DNA from: Alloprevotella tannerae ATCC 51259
GTDB lineage: Bacteria > Bacteroidota > Bacteroidia > Bacteroidales > Bacteroidaceae
DNA length: 48,685 nucleotides
Assembly (NCBI RefSeq): GCF_000159995.1
Contig: NZ_GG700642.1
Span: 1-48,685, forward strand
Direction of reading: 5' to 3'
Part shown: piece by piece, positions 36,052-44,852 of the stretch
How positions within the stretch are numbered: position 1 is the stretch's first letter
Layout of the letters: each line of letters opens with the position of its first letter
The notes under the pieces: generated by a model
Seen by the model: only the letters and a program-made list of their open reading frames with translations
Told to the model about the DNA's origin: nothing
The model's database searches: none
Position numbers and translations under genes: made by a program

Positions 36052-37697
36052 TTATTTATTGATGATATACTTGCGTACATATGTCCTTTTTCCCTCATTA
36101 ATTTTTACGATCCTTACGCCTTTACCAACCGACGACATATCAGCCGGAGTAAGCTTCTCGACTGTAGTATTCAGCAACATTTTTCCGCTTTCGTCAAAAA
36201 TCGTAATGGTTGAATGCGCCTTATTTATTGGCTTTACATCATTGATGCTAAGAGTTGGGTCGGCCTTCTTCAAATTGAACGCGATGGCGCATTCAGCATT
36301 GGTAAAGGTCCCCTGAGTGAGTAACTTTGTCGTTTCCTCTCCGCCTCCACTCTTTTCCACCTGATATATTTGGTAATAACCATTGCCATATGCCGTGCTG
36401 CTTATGCCATCGCCACCACTGTCATATATTGCGAGCGTGTAGCAGTCGTCAACCTTTAGTCTAAACGTCTCCGTGTATTTGTGACGCGCCTCTGTGTAAG
36501 GGCCGCCTGCTTGAACGACTTCTCCGGCGGAGTCGAATACTTTCCAGGTTGTCTCCTCCGGTTTTTTATCTGTATAAACCCTCATCCGAATGCCGTGTTC
36601 TGCCTGTATGGAGTTGCTAAAGCTCACGACAATCGCATTACTTTCGTTGCTTTTCGCGTTGATATCAGTCAACCACACCTTTGCGGTATTTTTTACCCCA
36701 TCAGTAGAAAGTACAAAGTCTGTGATATCTTCAAACTGAAAAGAAGTCCTCTCAAGTCTTGCAAGGTTGCCGCTCCAAACGTATGAATGAGGAACGCCAT
36801 TAACTTCTACATTGATCTTTGCGCTCGTCAGAGTTTTTTTTCCATCATTTCTGAACACCACCTTTCCGTAAAAGTCAGGGGTGCAGATAAAGTCCGGCGT
36901 GTCTGTAAAGCTAATCAGATTAGCACAATCATCAGCCTTGGCCTCTTTCGGTATATACGCAGAAGCGACAATCTGCTTTGTGGATATATCCTGCACATAT
37001 GCCACAACTCCAAGTTCGCGCTCGTCACGGAAAGAGTTCAGATCACAGGAAAAATCAAAACTGTAGGCTTTATTCTTATCCATACTTTGTCCTATAATCA
37101 TCCCTCTTCCATCGGGCATAAATCTCTTTGCCACAAACTCCATTTCTGTCTCTCCATTTGAAAAAGCAGTAGGAGATTTATAGTATTCTTCTATTGCCAC
37201 AACGAAAAGTCTGAGATTGGAAGCATCTGCAACGTCCTCTAGTGAAACAACGTTTCCTTCAACAACCAACTTATGATTTGTTACCTTACTGCTTATTGTT
37301 ATATTATATTATATTTCATATCTATCTCCCTTGCCGCGTCAAGCATTGAATTCAACAAGGTAGGACTAAGCGTGTAGTCTCTCTCGGTCCCGTTAATGAG
37401 AAGCGTAGGAAAAGCCGTTATATCATAGAACTTCATCCGCTCATCCAAGTTTGATTTTTCCTCTAAATAGAACGGGTCTTTATGATCAGGGTAACTACCA
37501 TGACATTTTATGCAGATAACATCTCCCAAACGGTCATTCACCACTTTATCCAGCACAGGGGAAAACTTTGCGCAAGGACCACAACCGGTATTGGTGAAGT
37601 TCTCGACTACTACGATATTTTTATTTGGCAGCTGCTGCGCGCTGCCAAATAAAAAAGTAGAGATCAGTATAGCTACTGTTATGAAAATCTTCTTCAT
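36052..37697 (-). pseudogene. Omp28/thioredoxin-like T9SS protein, frameshifted at TATAA x3
   Basis: Two frames give one protein of about 546 residues. The first (37697-37299, 132 residues) has a signal peptide (ILISTFLFGSAQQ) and an N-terminal thioredoxin-like half with TGCGPCAKF (CxxC) and ITAFPTLLING. It stops just after MKYNII. Deleting one 5-nt unit from the TATAATATAATATAA run (about 37300-37315) restores the frame: MKYNITISSKVTNHKLVVEG and on. The rest contains an Omp28-like beta region, a YDSGGDGIS domain (about residue 430) and a C-terminal T9SS sorting domain ending YVRKYIINK. The second frame has only a TTG start, supporting one interrupted gene. It follows the 696-residue surface protein by 9 bp. 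Whether this is decay, phase variation or an error is open. Confidence 0.8.
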
Positions 37698-37706
37698 TTC
37701 ACGATA

Positions 37707-39797
37707 TTATTTCGTTATCTTTATACTTTTTGTCTTGCCTTGAGTATCCTTCATCGTTATGATATAGATACCGGAAACGAGAGACGCAGAACAGAACTTG
37801 CTCCCCTTAACGGTCTGAATCAACTTACCGTCAATACTGTGTACAGTTATAGATGCAATCTCAGAAAGAGCTTCAACCGAATTATCAATGCCGGATGTCG
37901 CATCTTCCTTGATGGAAAAACTCATTAAGTAAACATTGTCCTGTGGACCTCCGGCAGTACTTGTCACATGGAATGCAATACGATAGACGCCGCTTTCAGG
38001 AACCTTCAATGTAACCTCATCACTCTTGCTTGTGTCGAAGTTGTTCTTCTGCATTGTGCAATTGGCAAACTTTGTAAATGTAGCGTCGTCTGCGGTGGAA
38101 GTACCATACTTAAGCGTCACATCGTAGCTGCCTCCGTCACATACAGTCTGAGTTTTAATCTTATAAGCCTTGTTGGCATCAAGCTTGAATTCTGGAGAGA
38201 TATAATAGTCGTTCCAGGCAGTGTTATCAATGTTGCTCCCAGTAAATATACATTTAGTATTCGTCTTGCTGCCATTAATCTTCACCAATGCTTCCCCATA
38301 TACTAATTTTCCATAGTTGCTTGAAAAAGTACTCTTGTCTAATGCAACCCAGTCGGTCGGCATACCTGATGTTCTAAAATCTATACTGTAAGGCAGGGAC
38401 GTAGTATTGGTTTTAACGAATGCGCCATCATCGTAGATGCGGGCTGCTTTCAATATTTTATTACCCTCCTCGTCCTTAGTCTCATATACAATAAATGAGC
38501 AGTCATCACCCTTAATAAAGCTAACGTCATTAAATGTTCCTGCATCTCCAATCTGTTGTTTCCATACAGAGTTCCCATCTTTATTGAGACGCTCAATATA
38601 GAGTTCAGACTTAGCCCAACCTTTAACGTCAGAATAGCAAATAAGCCATTCCCCATCGTCTACAGACAACACGCCATGGTTCTTGAAAGCATAACCAGCC
38701 TCGTCGTTCTTCGTGGCAATCGGCATACCCGTCTCACCAAACAGACGATCACCGTCTTCACTGAAGAGTTGAGCCTGAAGATTATACGTACCACCGTCAG
38801 CTTTGAAGATCCAAATCACAAGTGCACGATTGTTCTTTATATCTACAGCAAGACTTTGATAGTCATGATCAAAATCCTCTGTAGCATACACGTCCATGGC
38901 ATCAAGTCCGAATGTGGGAGTACCAAGTGCATCAATATGCTGCGTGCAAACCATATGCCCGAAATCTCCCATTCCTCTTACCCAAGCGATGTATGCTCCA
39001 CCTTTTCCGTCAGATAATATAGAATAAGGATACAAGTTACGACTTGCACTGTTGGCAGAGGCGAACATCACTGGTTCCGACCAAACAGGCTGACAGTCAC
39101 GATTATAGCGTTGTGCCTCAGGACCTTTAGAACCACTTTTCACCATAATAAAATTGTCGTCTATACTTTGTACCATCTGTCCAAAAACTTCCTGCGACTC
39201 TGCAAAGGCAAGAGCTCCTCCCGAAGTAATGCGATTGAAATAATCAGTAACATTCTGAGAATTGGATTGATCCTGAATCCAAATATCATCTCCAATGACA
39301 AAAGTCTTTGTAAAAGGAGAGTCCTTACGATCATTCAAGGCCACTCCATCAAATCCCCAAAGAAAGTCTTTGTTCTGACCTATTTTATACCACACGGGAG
39401 TGAATGTATCATAACGATCGAGAATTTCGGAATCCTCAGTTCTTGAATCTGCATTGCTCAGTACAGCACAATTATCGGAAGTAATGACAAGCGAATAATC
39501 GCTATTCCAGGAAGGAGACTTGTGGTTGGAGACATCAAGTCCACTCTTTCCAAAAAGAGCATTACCTTCTTTGTCCAGAAGTTGTAGATGAGGGAAAGAA
39601 TAGCAAAGAGCTTCACCTTCCACCGTTTTTGCAGTTCGCCAAGATATAAACATTTTTCCATCGGCAGTCAAAGCCGCCTTAGGTTGGAACGCCCCTAAGG
39701 TAGATGTCACTTGTATGGGACTTTTGTCTGTATTCCACTGTGCACAAGCCGTCAATGCAACGACCAAAGATGTGCTAATTAAAGTAACCTTTTTCAT
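37707..39797 (-). CDS. T9SS-sorted surface protein (696 aa)
   Basis: A 696-residue secreted protein with a signal peptide (MKKVTLISTSLVVALTACAQ). The body (about 30-460) consists of repeated short beta segments such as LTADGKMFISWRT, LSDGKGGAYIAWVRG and QLFSEDGDRLFGETG, suggesting a beta-propeller-like fold. A jelly-roll/carbohydrate-binding-like region follows (about 480-620, SLPYSIDFRTSGMPTDWVAL). The C-terminal 70 residues, from IASITVHSIDGKLIQTVKGS to KTKSIKITK, form a T9SS type A sorting domain. Function unknown; adhesin or binding protein is a guess. The next gene, 9 bp downstream, is the Omp28-like protein. Confidence 0.8.
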   Translation of the reverse strand: MKKVTLISTSLVVALTACAQWNTDKSPIQVTSTLGAFQPKAALTADGKMFISWRTAKTVEGEALCYSFPHLQLLDKEGNALFGKSGLDVSNHKSPSWNSDYSLVITSDNCAVLSNADSRTEDSEILDRYDTFTPVWYKIGQNKDFLWGFDGVALNDRKDSPFTKTFVIGDDIWIQDQSNSQNVTDYFNRITSGGALAFAESQEVFGQMVQSIDDNFIMVKSGSKGPEAQRYNRDCQPVWSEPVMFASANSASRNLYPYSILSDGKGGAYIAWVRGMGDFGHMVCTQHIDALGTPTFGLDAMDVYATEDFDHDYQSLAVDIKNNRALVIWIFKADGGTYNLQAQLFSEDGDRLFGETGMPIATKNDEAGYAFKNHGVLSVDDGEWLICYSDVKGWAKSELYIERLNKDGNSVWKQQIGDAGTFNDVSFIKGDDCSFIVYETKDEEGNKILKAARIYDDGAFVKTNTTSLPYSIDFRTSGMPTDWVALDKSTFSSNYGKLVYGEALVKINGSKTNTKCIFTGSNIDNTAWNDYYISPEFKLDANKAYKIKTQTVCDGGSYDVTLKYGTSTADDATFTKFANCTMQKNNFDTSKSDEVTLKVPESGVYRIAFHVTSTAGGPQDNVYLMSFSIKEDATSGIDNSVEALSEIASITVHSIDGKLIQTVKGSKFCSASLVSGIYIITMKDTQGKTKSIKITK

Positions 39798-39889
39798 AAT
39801 ACATTAATTTAGACTTTTGTTAGTTATATATTTCCCTTCTAAAAGTAAGTATTTTCATAATCAACCTTCCCTATCATTTAGGGTGTTCG

Positions 39890-39897
39890 CAAAAATA
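39890..39897 (-). promoter_or_regulatory. Promoter -7 box of the minus-strand T9SS module
   Basis: TATTTTTG on the minus strand matches TAnnTTTG, with a leader of about 90 nt. Confidence 0.5.
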
Positions 39898-40341
39898 ACG
39901 CACTTTGTCCTCTATGTCAACTGTTAAGCAGAAAAAAAATAAAACATAAACATAACACCATAGATATTCATCTTATATCTACAGATTCATAAATATAAGA
40001 ACACGAACAGTAGCAAGACATTTAACAAGTGATCGTGCATTTCTGAAAAGTCACAAGTGAAACTGAATGCTCAACGTTATATGTAATAGAAATATGTTGC
40101 ACAACAATTGTAATATTGTCTACAAATTCTCCTTAAAAAGATATTATCAAAGGCCCCCAAGCAAAGATGTTCTCAATCGTGCCACAAACTTACCGTATAT
40201 TCCCAACTACTTCACAAAAGCCATTGGCATCATATAGGAAGAAAGCCGAAGATAGCGCGCGTAAAACCTAAAAAAGATGTTATACTTCACAAAAACTTCG
40301 TATCATATCAATACAAACACGATATCCAACCTATAAGCTTG

Positions 40342-40372
40342 TTGATGATAATAAAGATTTTATTTATCTTCG
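40342..40372 (+). promoter_or_regulatory. Promoter of the plus-strand T9SS module
   Basis: TTG at 40342-40344 and TATCTTCG at 40365-40372 are separated by 20 bp, close to the Bacteroidetes -33/-7 pattern. The leader is about 40 nt. Confidence 0.45.
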
Positions 40373-40415
40373 CCCAAGATTCATATTAACCTCATTGTTT
40401 AAACAATTAAAGCTT

Positions 40416-42293
40416 ATGAAGAACTTTACCCTATCGTTTCGAAAGAAACAATTAGTCAGTTCAGCTCTATGCGCTTTCTTTTGGGGAGCGTGTTTGACAA
40501 CAAGCCAAACCTGCCACGCGCAAGCGAGTCCGGCCGACACGATTTGCTTCACCTATTCACAACACATTCAAAACGTAGAGGAAAGCAGTGGCACAGGCTT
40601 CCGAGTAGGAGGAAAATTTGCTCCCTGCATCATGCTTAAACCGGAACAAGGGTTAAGCGGTTGCCAAATTGCAGTTATCAACCCTTGCCTGACTTATGCA
40701 GACAAGACAACCAAGCGTCCCGGGAAAATATTCATTAAAGACCCTGTGACACTTCAGTCACTCTATGAGCAAGACTGTGAACTTCAATTCGGCTACAACC
40801 CGATTGAACTCACAACGCCTTACACGATAGGTACGACTAATGTGCTCATTGGCTATGAAGTAAATGTGGAGCCCGGAGAATATATCCTCGGAATAGGCAC
40901 GCACAAATTGCGTGACGAGGAAGGCTGCTGGCTCATCTACCAAAACAAACTCCAAAACTGCGCCGGCTATTCAAGCATGAGCAATTGGGCAATGGAAGTA
41001 GCCGTGTTGCCGAATGGGCAAGACAAGTCTACTAACCTAATTGTGCGAAGCCTAACGCCTGAGCTTCCATACGTAGCCCGCGAAAAGGACGCTAAAGCTT
41101 ACGCCATCGTGCATAACCTTAGCACGAAGGACATTACTTCAGTGACCTGCAAGATTGATGGAATCACAGCAAACGCAGTGACGAAGCAGCTTACCTTGAA
41201 CATCAAGAAAGGACATATGGACACCCTCAAGTTAGATGCGCCCATTATAAAGAGCGGAAAATTGGAGGTCTCCTTATCTAAAGTCAACGACATTGACAAA
41301 GAAGTAGCGACCAGTAGCACTTGTAGCTTTGTTTATTACGGCAAGCAGAATATGCCCAAGCGTCAGCACTTATTTGAGCGCTGGGTGGCACAATGGGCAC
41401 CGTTCACTTCGCGTGTAAATGAAGAAATAGACGACGTAAAAGAGTTCTTCGAGGGAACCGACCTCAAGTTTAATATTTGCGAACTGCACGTAGACGACAA
41501 TATAAGCACAGCCGAGTCCGAAATACTCCGCGCCAACTCCTATAATAATATGTCTGCAGGCAAGACTCCCGTACCACGCTTGTCCCTTAATCGAATACCT
41601 TACGACGACGCTACGGTGACCTACTCATGCTTAGGCAACTCAAAGGCACGATTGGAAGATTTGGAAGAGGGTACCTACTCATTCTACAACTTCAACCTTA
41701 GTCTCACGCCAACCGACGATCCGAAAAAACTTAAAGCAAAGGTAGATGTAACCGAACTCGAAAAGCTCGACTTCGACGATGTTGTCTTGACGCTCACGCT
41801 ACTCGAAGACTCAGTTTTAGCAGTTAAGCAAACTCAAGCCCCGTCAGACCCCTACTACTACAATAACCTATTCGTAAAAACCATCAACTCCACAAACGGC
41901 ACACCATTAGTATTTGTAGACGGAAAGTTTAGTGAGACCTACGATGTAGAGATAGGCAACATTCGCTCCGGCAATATCAACAACTTCAAGGTACTTGCCA
42001 CCATTGGACGCCGCCCCAACGTTACATCGCCCGCATCTGATAAGATGATTTTCGACTCACGTGTAGCAACTTACCCCGTAGCGAGTGGCATTACTCAAGC
42101 AGAAGCGCCCGCAGCTGTTAACATTACTGTTACCGATGGTAAAGTTTGCGTAACCGGCGCCTACGATCACCTTTCAATATACACGGCTTCCGGACAGATT
42201 GTAGACCCCGCTCTCCCACTCTGCAGTGGCAACTATATTGTAAAAGTTACCCGCGGTAAGAATGTGATTACTCGTAAAATTAACGTGAAATAA
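40416..42293 (+). CDS. T9SS-sorted surface protein (625 aa)
   Basis: A 625-residue protein. A signal peptide with a long basic start (MKNFTLSFRKKQLVSS) and hydrophobic core (ALCAFFWGACLTT) ends near HAQA. The mature region is beta-rich without a family I can name, with an N-terminal part resembling cleaved-adhesin-type domains (QHIQNVEESSGTGFRVGGKF). The last 65 residues (VNITVTDGKVCVTGAYDHL to VITRKINVK) are a T9SS type A sorting domain. The ATG at 40416 is preferred to a TTG at 40395. It is 3 bp upstream of the next Omp28-like gene, so the pair is coupled. Confidence 0.8.
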   Translation: MKNFTLSFRKKQLVSSALCAFFWGACLTTSQTCHAQASPADTICFTYSQHIQNVEESSGTGFRVGGKFAPCIMLKPEQGLSGCQIAVINPCLTYADKTTKRPGKIFIKDPVTLQSLYEQDCELQFGYNPIELTTPYTIGTTNVLIGYEVNVEPGEYILGIGTHKLRDEEGCWLIYQNKLQNCAGYSSMSNWAMEVAVLPNGQDKSTNLIVRSLTPELPYVAREKDAKAYAIVHNLSTKDITSVTCKIDGITANAVTKQLTLNIKKGHMDTLKLDAPIIKSGKLEVSLSKVNDIDKEVATSSTCSFVYYGKQNMPKRQHLFERWVAQWAPFTSRVNEEIDDVKEFFEGTDLKFNICELHVDDNISTAESEILRANSYNNMSAGKTPVPRLSLNRIPYDDATVTYSCLGNSKARLEDLEEGTYSFYNFNLSLTPTDDPKKLKAKVDVTELEKLDFDDVVLTLTLLEDSVLAVKQTQAPSDPYYYNNLFVKTINSTNGTPLVFVDGKFSETYDVEIGNIRSGNINNFKVLATIGRRPNVTSPASDKMIFDSRVATYPVASGITQAEAPAAVNITVTDGKVCVTGAYDHLSIYTASGQIVDPALPLCSGNYIVKVTRGKNVITRKINVK

Positions 42294-42296
42294 TCA

Positions 42297-43310
42297 ATGA
42301 GAAGAATCTCTATCCTACTCCCTTTAACCCTACTTAGTTTGGCGCTTAATGCCCAGACTAAGCGGGTTGTGGAAGAAGAATTTACCGGCACACATTGCGG
42401 CTGGTGTGTGCGCGGAATAGCAGGAATCGAAGCGAGTAAGCAAAAATACGGCGACCGACTCATCATAATTGCAGTACACGGCAGTGTCTATGATGCAACC
42501 CCGATGAGCGAACTATCCGAAAAAGCCGGTTACGAGGAGATTCTATCCTCGATACGCGGATTTCCGGCTTGCAAACTCGATCGTCAGACTGACACGCTCG
42601 ACCCGTATTATGGTCGCGCCTCTTCAGGCTACCACATCACGGAAGAGATTGATGCCCAACTCTCAAAAACGCCACCGGCTGACCTCACAGCCACGGTTTC
42701 GTGGAAAGATGCAGACTGCTCTGAAATTGAGGTAAAAACAAACGTAAACTTCTACCAATCGGGTGGAGATTATCGTTTGGCTTATGTGCTAACAGCCGAT
42801 AGCCTTAAAGACAAGAGCAGCTCGTGGTATCAACTCAACTCCTACTATGACTTGGATGATGATCCGGATGTAAAAAACGACCCCAACTTAGCTCCCTATA
42901 CCAAAGAATCGAAATACATAAAGAACATGAGCTATAATCACGTTCCTATCGATGGTCAGGGGGTCAATAAAGGTTTGGAAGGTTCGCTGCCCGAAACGAT
43001 CACAGCCGGTAGCAGCTATGAGCATCGTGTCAGTATGCGAGTACGCACCGACATCCTACCCAACATTCGTAAAGAATATCTTCACGCGATCATTTTGCTC
43101 CTCAACAAGCAGACCAACCAAATCGACAACGCCATAGAGGTTGATGTCCCGCCACCACACACAGCTTCAATTACCACTGCGCAAAATAGTTTGCCTACAG
43201 TTACGGCCTACTATAGTGTTGACGGCCGCCGTCTCACTCATCCACAGCAAGGCCTCAACATCATTCGCTTAAGTGATGGCAGCACTCGTAAGGTAATGAT
43301 CACAGAATAA
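42297..43310 (+). CDS. Omp28/thioredoxin-like protein with T9SS sorting domain
   Basis: A 337-residue protein with a signal peptide (ISILLPLTLLSLALNAQ). An N-terminal thioredoxin-like region carries EEFTGTHCGWCVRGIAGIE (CGWC, about residues 38-41) and SIRGFPACKLD with the cis-Pro-type loop. A C-terminal half resembling Omp28 family beta structure follows. The end, AYYSVDGRRLTHPQQGLNII then RKVMITE, is a T9SS-type C-terminal domain of the DGRRL kind seen in Prevotellaceae. The CxxC suggests redox or disulfide handling at the surface, unproven. It is intact, unlike its frameshifted counterpart at 36052. Confidence 0.83.
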   Translation: MRRISILLPLTLLSLALNAQTKRVVEEEFTGTHCGWCVRGIAGIEASKQKYGDRLIIIAVHGSVYDATPMSELSEKAGYEEILSSIRGFPACKLDRQTDTLDPYYGRASSGYHITEEIDAQLSKTPPADLTATVSWKDADCSEIEVKTNVNFYQSGGDYRLAYVLTADSLKDKSSSWYQLNSYYDLDDDPDVKNDPNLAPYTKESKYIKNMSYNHVPIDGQGVNKGLEGSLPETITAGSSYEHRVSMRVRTDILPNIRKEYLHAIILLLNKQTNQIDNAIEVDVPPPHTASITTAQNSLPTVTAYYSVDGRRLTHPQQGLNIIRLSDGSTRKVMITE

Positions 43311-43330
43311 TCCTTACCCTATTGAGTAAA

Positions 43331-43410
43331 GAGGGTGTGTCAAGATTGAAGTGCCCCCGCAAAGTTAGACAATAAACTTTCGGGATTCATATCAATCTTG
43401 ACACACCCTC
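43331..43410. repeat. 80-bp inverted-repeat element / bidirectional terminator
   Basis: Perfect 19-bp arms GAGGGTGTGTCAAGATTGA (43331-43349) and its complement (43392-43410) enclose a second nested hairpin (CCCG...CGGG with AAAGTT...AACTTT). It sits between convergent gene ends (stops at 43310 and 43420). It could act as a terminator for both, or be a MITE-like remnant, since GAGGGTGTGTCA resembles ends of some Bacteroidales insertion sequences. Confidence 0.7.
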
Positions 43411-43419
43411 AACTTCTTT

Positions 43420-43872
43420 TTACGGTTTTAGCGTTGTCGGGGACGCCCCTTGCGCCGAACTACCATTTTTCTTACTTTTTGTTGTTCGCTTCGCCACGCG
43501 GTAGAACTCCACATTCTTCAGTCGGCGGAAATCGGCCGTAGGCGTGAAGAGAATCCGCGTTTTCGAGACGCACTCCGCAGGCTTGAAATCAGCTTCTTTC
43601 TCCACAGCTTTTGACGAAAACGTGGGGCGGAACGTCCCGAGCGGACCGCCATCGACAATGTAACCCTTCGAGCAATACTCGTTGAGCACTTTGCGAAACC
43701 TGTAGAACACGGCAGCCACGTCGGCATCGCCCACCGTACTGTCCTCCGCCATCCGCTCGCAAAGCTTGTCGAACGAAATGCGCTGTTTCTGGCAAACCGG
43801 GCTTGCCACGAACACTTCCTTGCCCTTCAAGGGGCCAACACTCATTTTTCGTTTGTTCAAAGAATAATCCAT
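43420..43872 (-). CDS. HU-like DNA-binding protein
   Basis: A 150-residue protein of the Bacteroidetes HU-like (HU-HIG-type) group. ISFDKLCERMAEDSTVGDAD and VAAVFYRFRKVLNEYCSKGYIVDGGPLGTFRPTF give the helix pair and the GxxLGxFR turn of the HU fold. The C-terminal tail is Lys/Ser-rich (TTKSKKNGSSAQ). The ATG at 43872 is chosen; an upstream frame to 43923 is in the leader. It probably bends or binds DNA, possibly as a nucleoid protein. Its own promoter (43957-43964) is 85 bp upstream, next to array 5. Confidence 0.8.
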   Translation of the reverse strand: MDYSLNKRKMSVGPLKGKEVFVASPVCQKQRISFDKLCERMAEDSTVGDADVAAVFYRFRKVLNEYCSKGYIVDGGPLGTFRPTFSSKAVEKEADFKPAECVSKTRILFTPTADFRRLKNVEFYRVAKRTTKSKKNGSSAQGASPTTLKP

Positions 43873-43956
43873 GATACTAAAAATTTGATTGTAAAAAGAA
43901 CACAGTGGCGGCGTTATCTGCACACATCACAAAACCTTTCGCCCGAGTCTCTGTCA

Positions 43957-43964
43957 CAAAGATA
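43957..43964 (-). promoter_or_regulatory. Promoter -7 box of the HU-like gene
   Basis: TATCTTTG on the minus strand is an exact TAnnTTTG match, 85 bp before the ATG at 43872. Confidence 0.55.
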
Positions 43965-44015
43965 ACAGAAATATTTCATATTCTCAAACAAATAATACCA
44001 TTTTTACTCTCTATA

Positions 44016-44125
44016 GATAGTACTTTCCTTTCAGCCCAATATTAGCTTCCGAAGAAAACGATAGTACTTTTTAAGCAAAACAATAGTACTCTTTAAGTAA
44101 AACGATAGTACTTTTTATATAAACC
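44016..44125. repeat. Tandem array, 5 units of 22 bp (array 5)
   Basis: Units are 44016-44037, 44038-44059, 44060-44081, 44082-44103 and 44104-44125. Units 1, 3, 4 and 5 share (G/A)ATAGTACT followed by a T-rich stretch, and units 2-4 end AAAAC. Unit 2 is diverged. The last base coincides with the first base of an IS1380 copy, so the IS entered at the array edge. Confidence 0.88.
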
Positions 44126-44293
44126 CTCAATTCCGCAGCATTATTCCTTGTGAGGTACTTTTATATATTGAAGTGACATTTTTGGGATTTATCCATTGAT
44201 ATGGGGATTTTCTGGGGCTCTTAGTTCTTGCATAATCATGAAATCCCCCACCCAAACCAATGGGGAAGTATGATAACCACAAAGAAATACTGT

Positions 44294-44824
44294 TTATTCA
44301 ATGAAGGCCTCAGCGTAGTAGGTTTTATTTGTATATAGGTTCAGAACGTTCTGCCTTCCCGTTCTTACCCATTTTGCCGGCATGCTGACAAAATGCAGAA
44401 TAAAGGCTTTCAGCCAGCTTGTCTTTTTCAATGGCTTGACCTTATCGCTGATATGACGGACGAGATAGAGATAGAAGTTCTTCAGCATGGCGGTAACCAT
44501 CATGAAAACCATGTTCTCAGCCATAAAGGAAAAGGGCAGATGCGACCATCCGAAGTCATTGTTCTGTATATCGAAGTTCTTTTCGCTTGCTCCACGCTCA
44601 TTGTAGAATGTAATGATGTCCTCAAGGCATTCTCCACCACAAAGGTAACTGAAGAAGAGAGAGCCGAAAATACTTCCATAACAGAATGCTTTACCGCTAC
44701 TTCCACATTTGCCCAATACAGATTCGGTAAGTTTTTCAAAGCCCAACTTTGAGAAAACGCCCATAATGTGATAAATTCCACCGAAAGAAGTGATATTCTC
44801 GTTTTTAATTGCTACCTTTGTCAT
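44294..44824 (-). pseudogene. IS1380-family transposase, in-frame internal deletion (176 aa)
   Basis: The first 70 residues (MTKVAIKNENITSFGGIYHI to LCGGECLEDI) are joined directly to what is normally the C-terminal part (ITFYNERGASEKNFDIQNND, then FMAENMVFMMVTAMLKNFYL). About 250 residues of the normal 420-430 are missing, including most of the DDE catalytic core. The junction lies at GAGGACATCA (about 44621-44631), a short repeat shared with the parental right border. The frame is preserved, so a short chimeric protein could still be made and might act as a binding competitor, which is speculation. Confidence 0.85.
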
Positions 44825-44844
44825 GTCAGATTTTTGCTTACTTG

Positions 44845-44852
44845 TTATGTTT
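44845..44852 (+). promoter_or_regulatory. Possible outward promoter box in IS1380 copy 2
   Basis: TATGTTTG on the plus strand points out of the IS toward the radical SAM gene, whose ATG is 121 bp downstream. The IS ends only 17 bp before that ATG, leaving no room for a native promoter. The -33 side is weak (TTTG at 44817-44820, spacing 24 bp). Confidence 0.4.

Larger units (their letters stand above)
39798..40415. other. Divergent promoter region between two T9SS modules
   Basis: A 618-bp AT-rich region without a gene. It carries a minus-strand -7 box at 39890-39897 and a plus-strand -33/-7 pair ending at 40372. No operator palindrome shared by the two promoters was noticed. Confidence 0.5.

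Noticed and set aside
39798-40415. Shared operator between the two divergent T9SS modules
   Set aside because: The two promoters are about 450 bp apart and I found no palindrome common to both sides, so coordinate regulation is unsupported.
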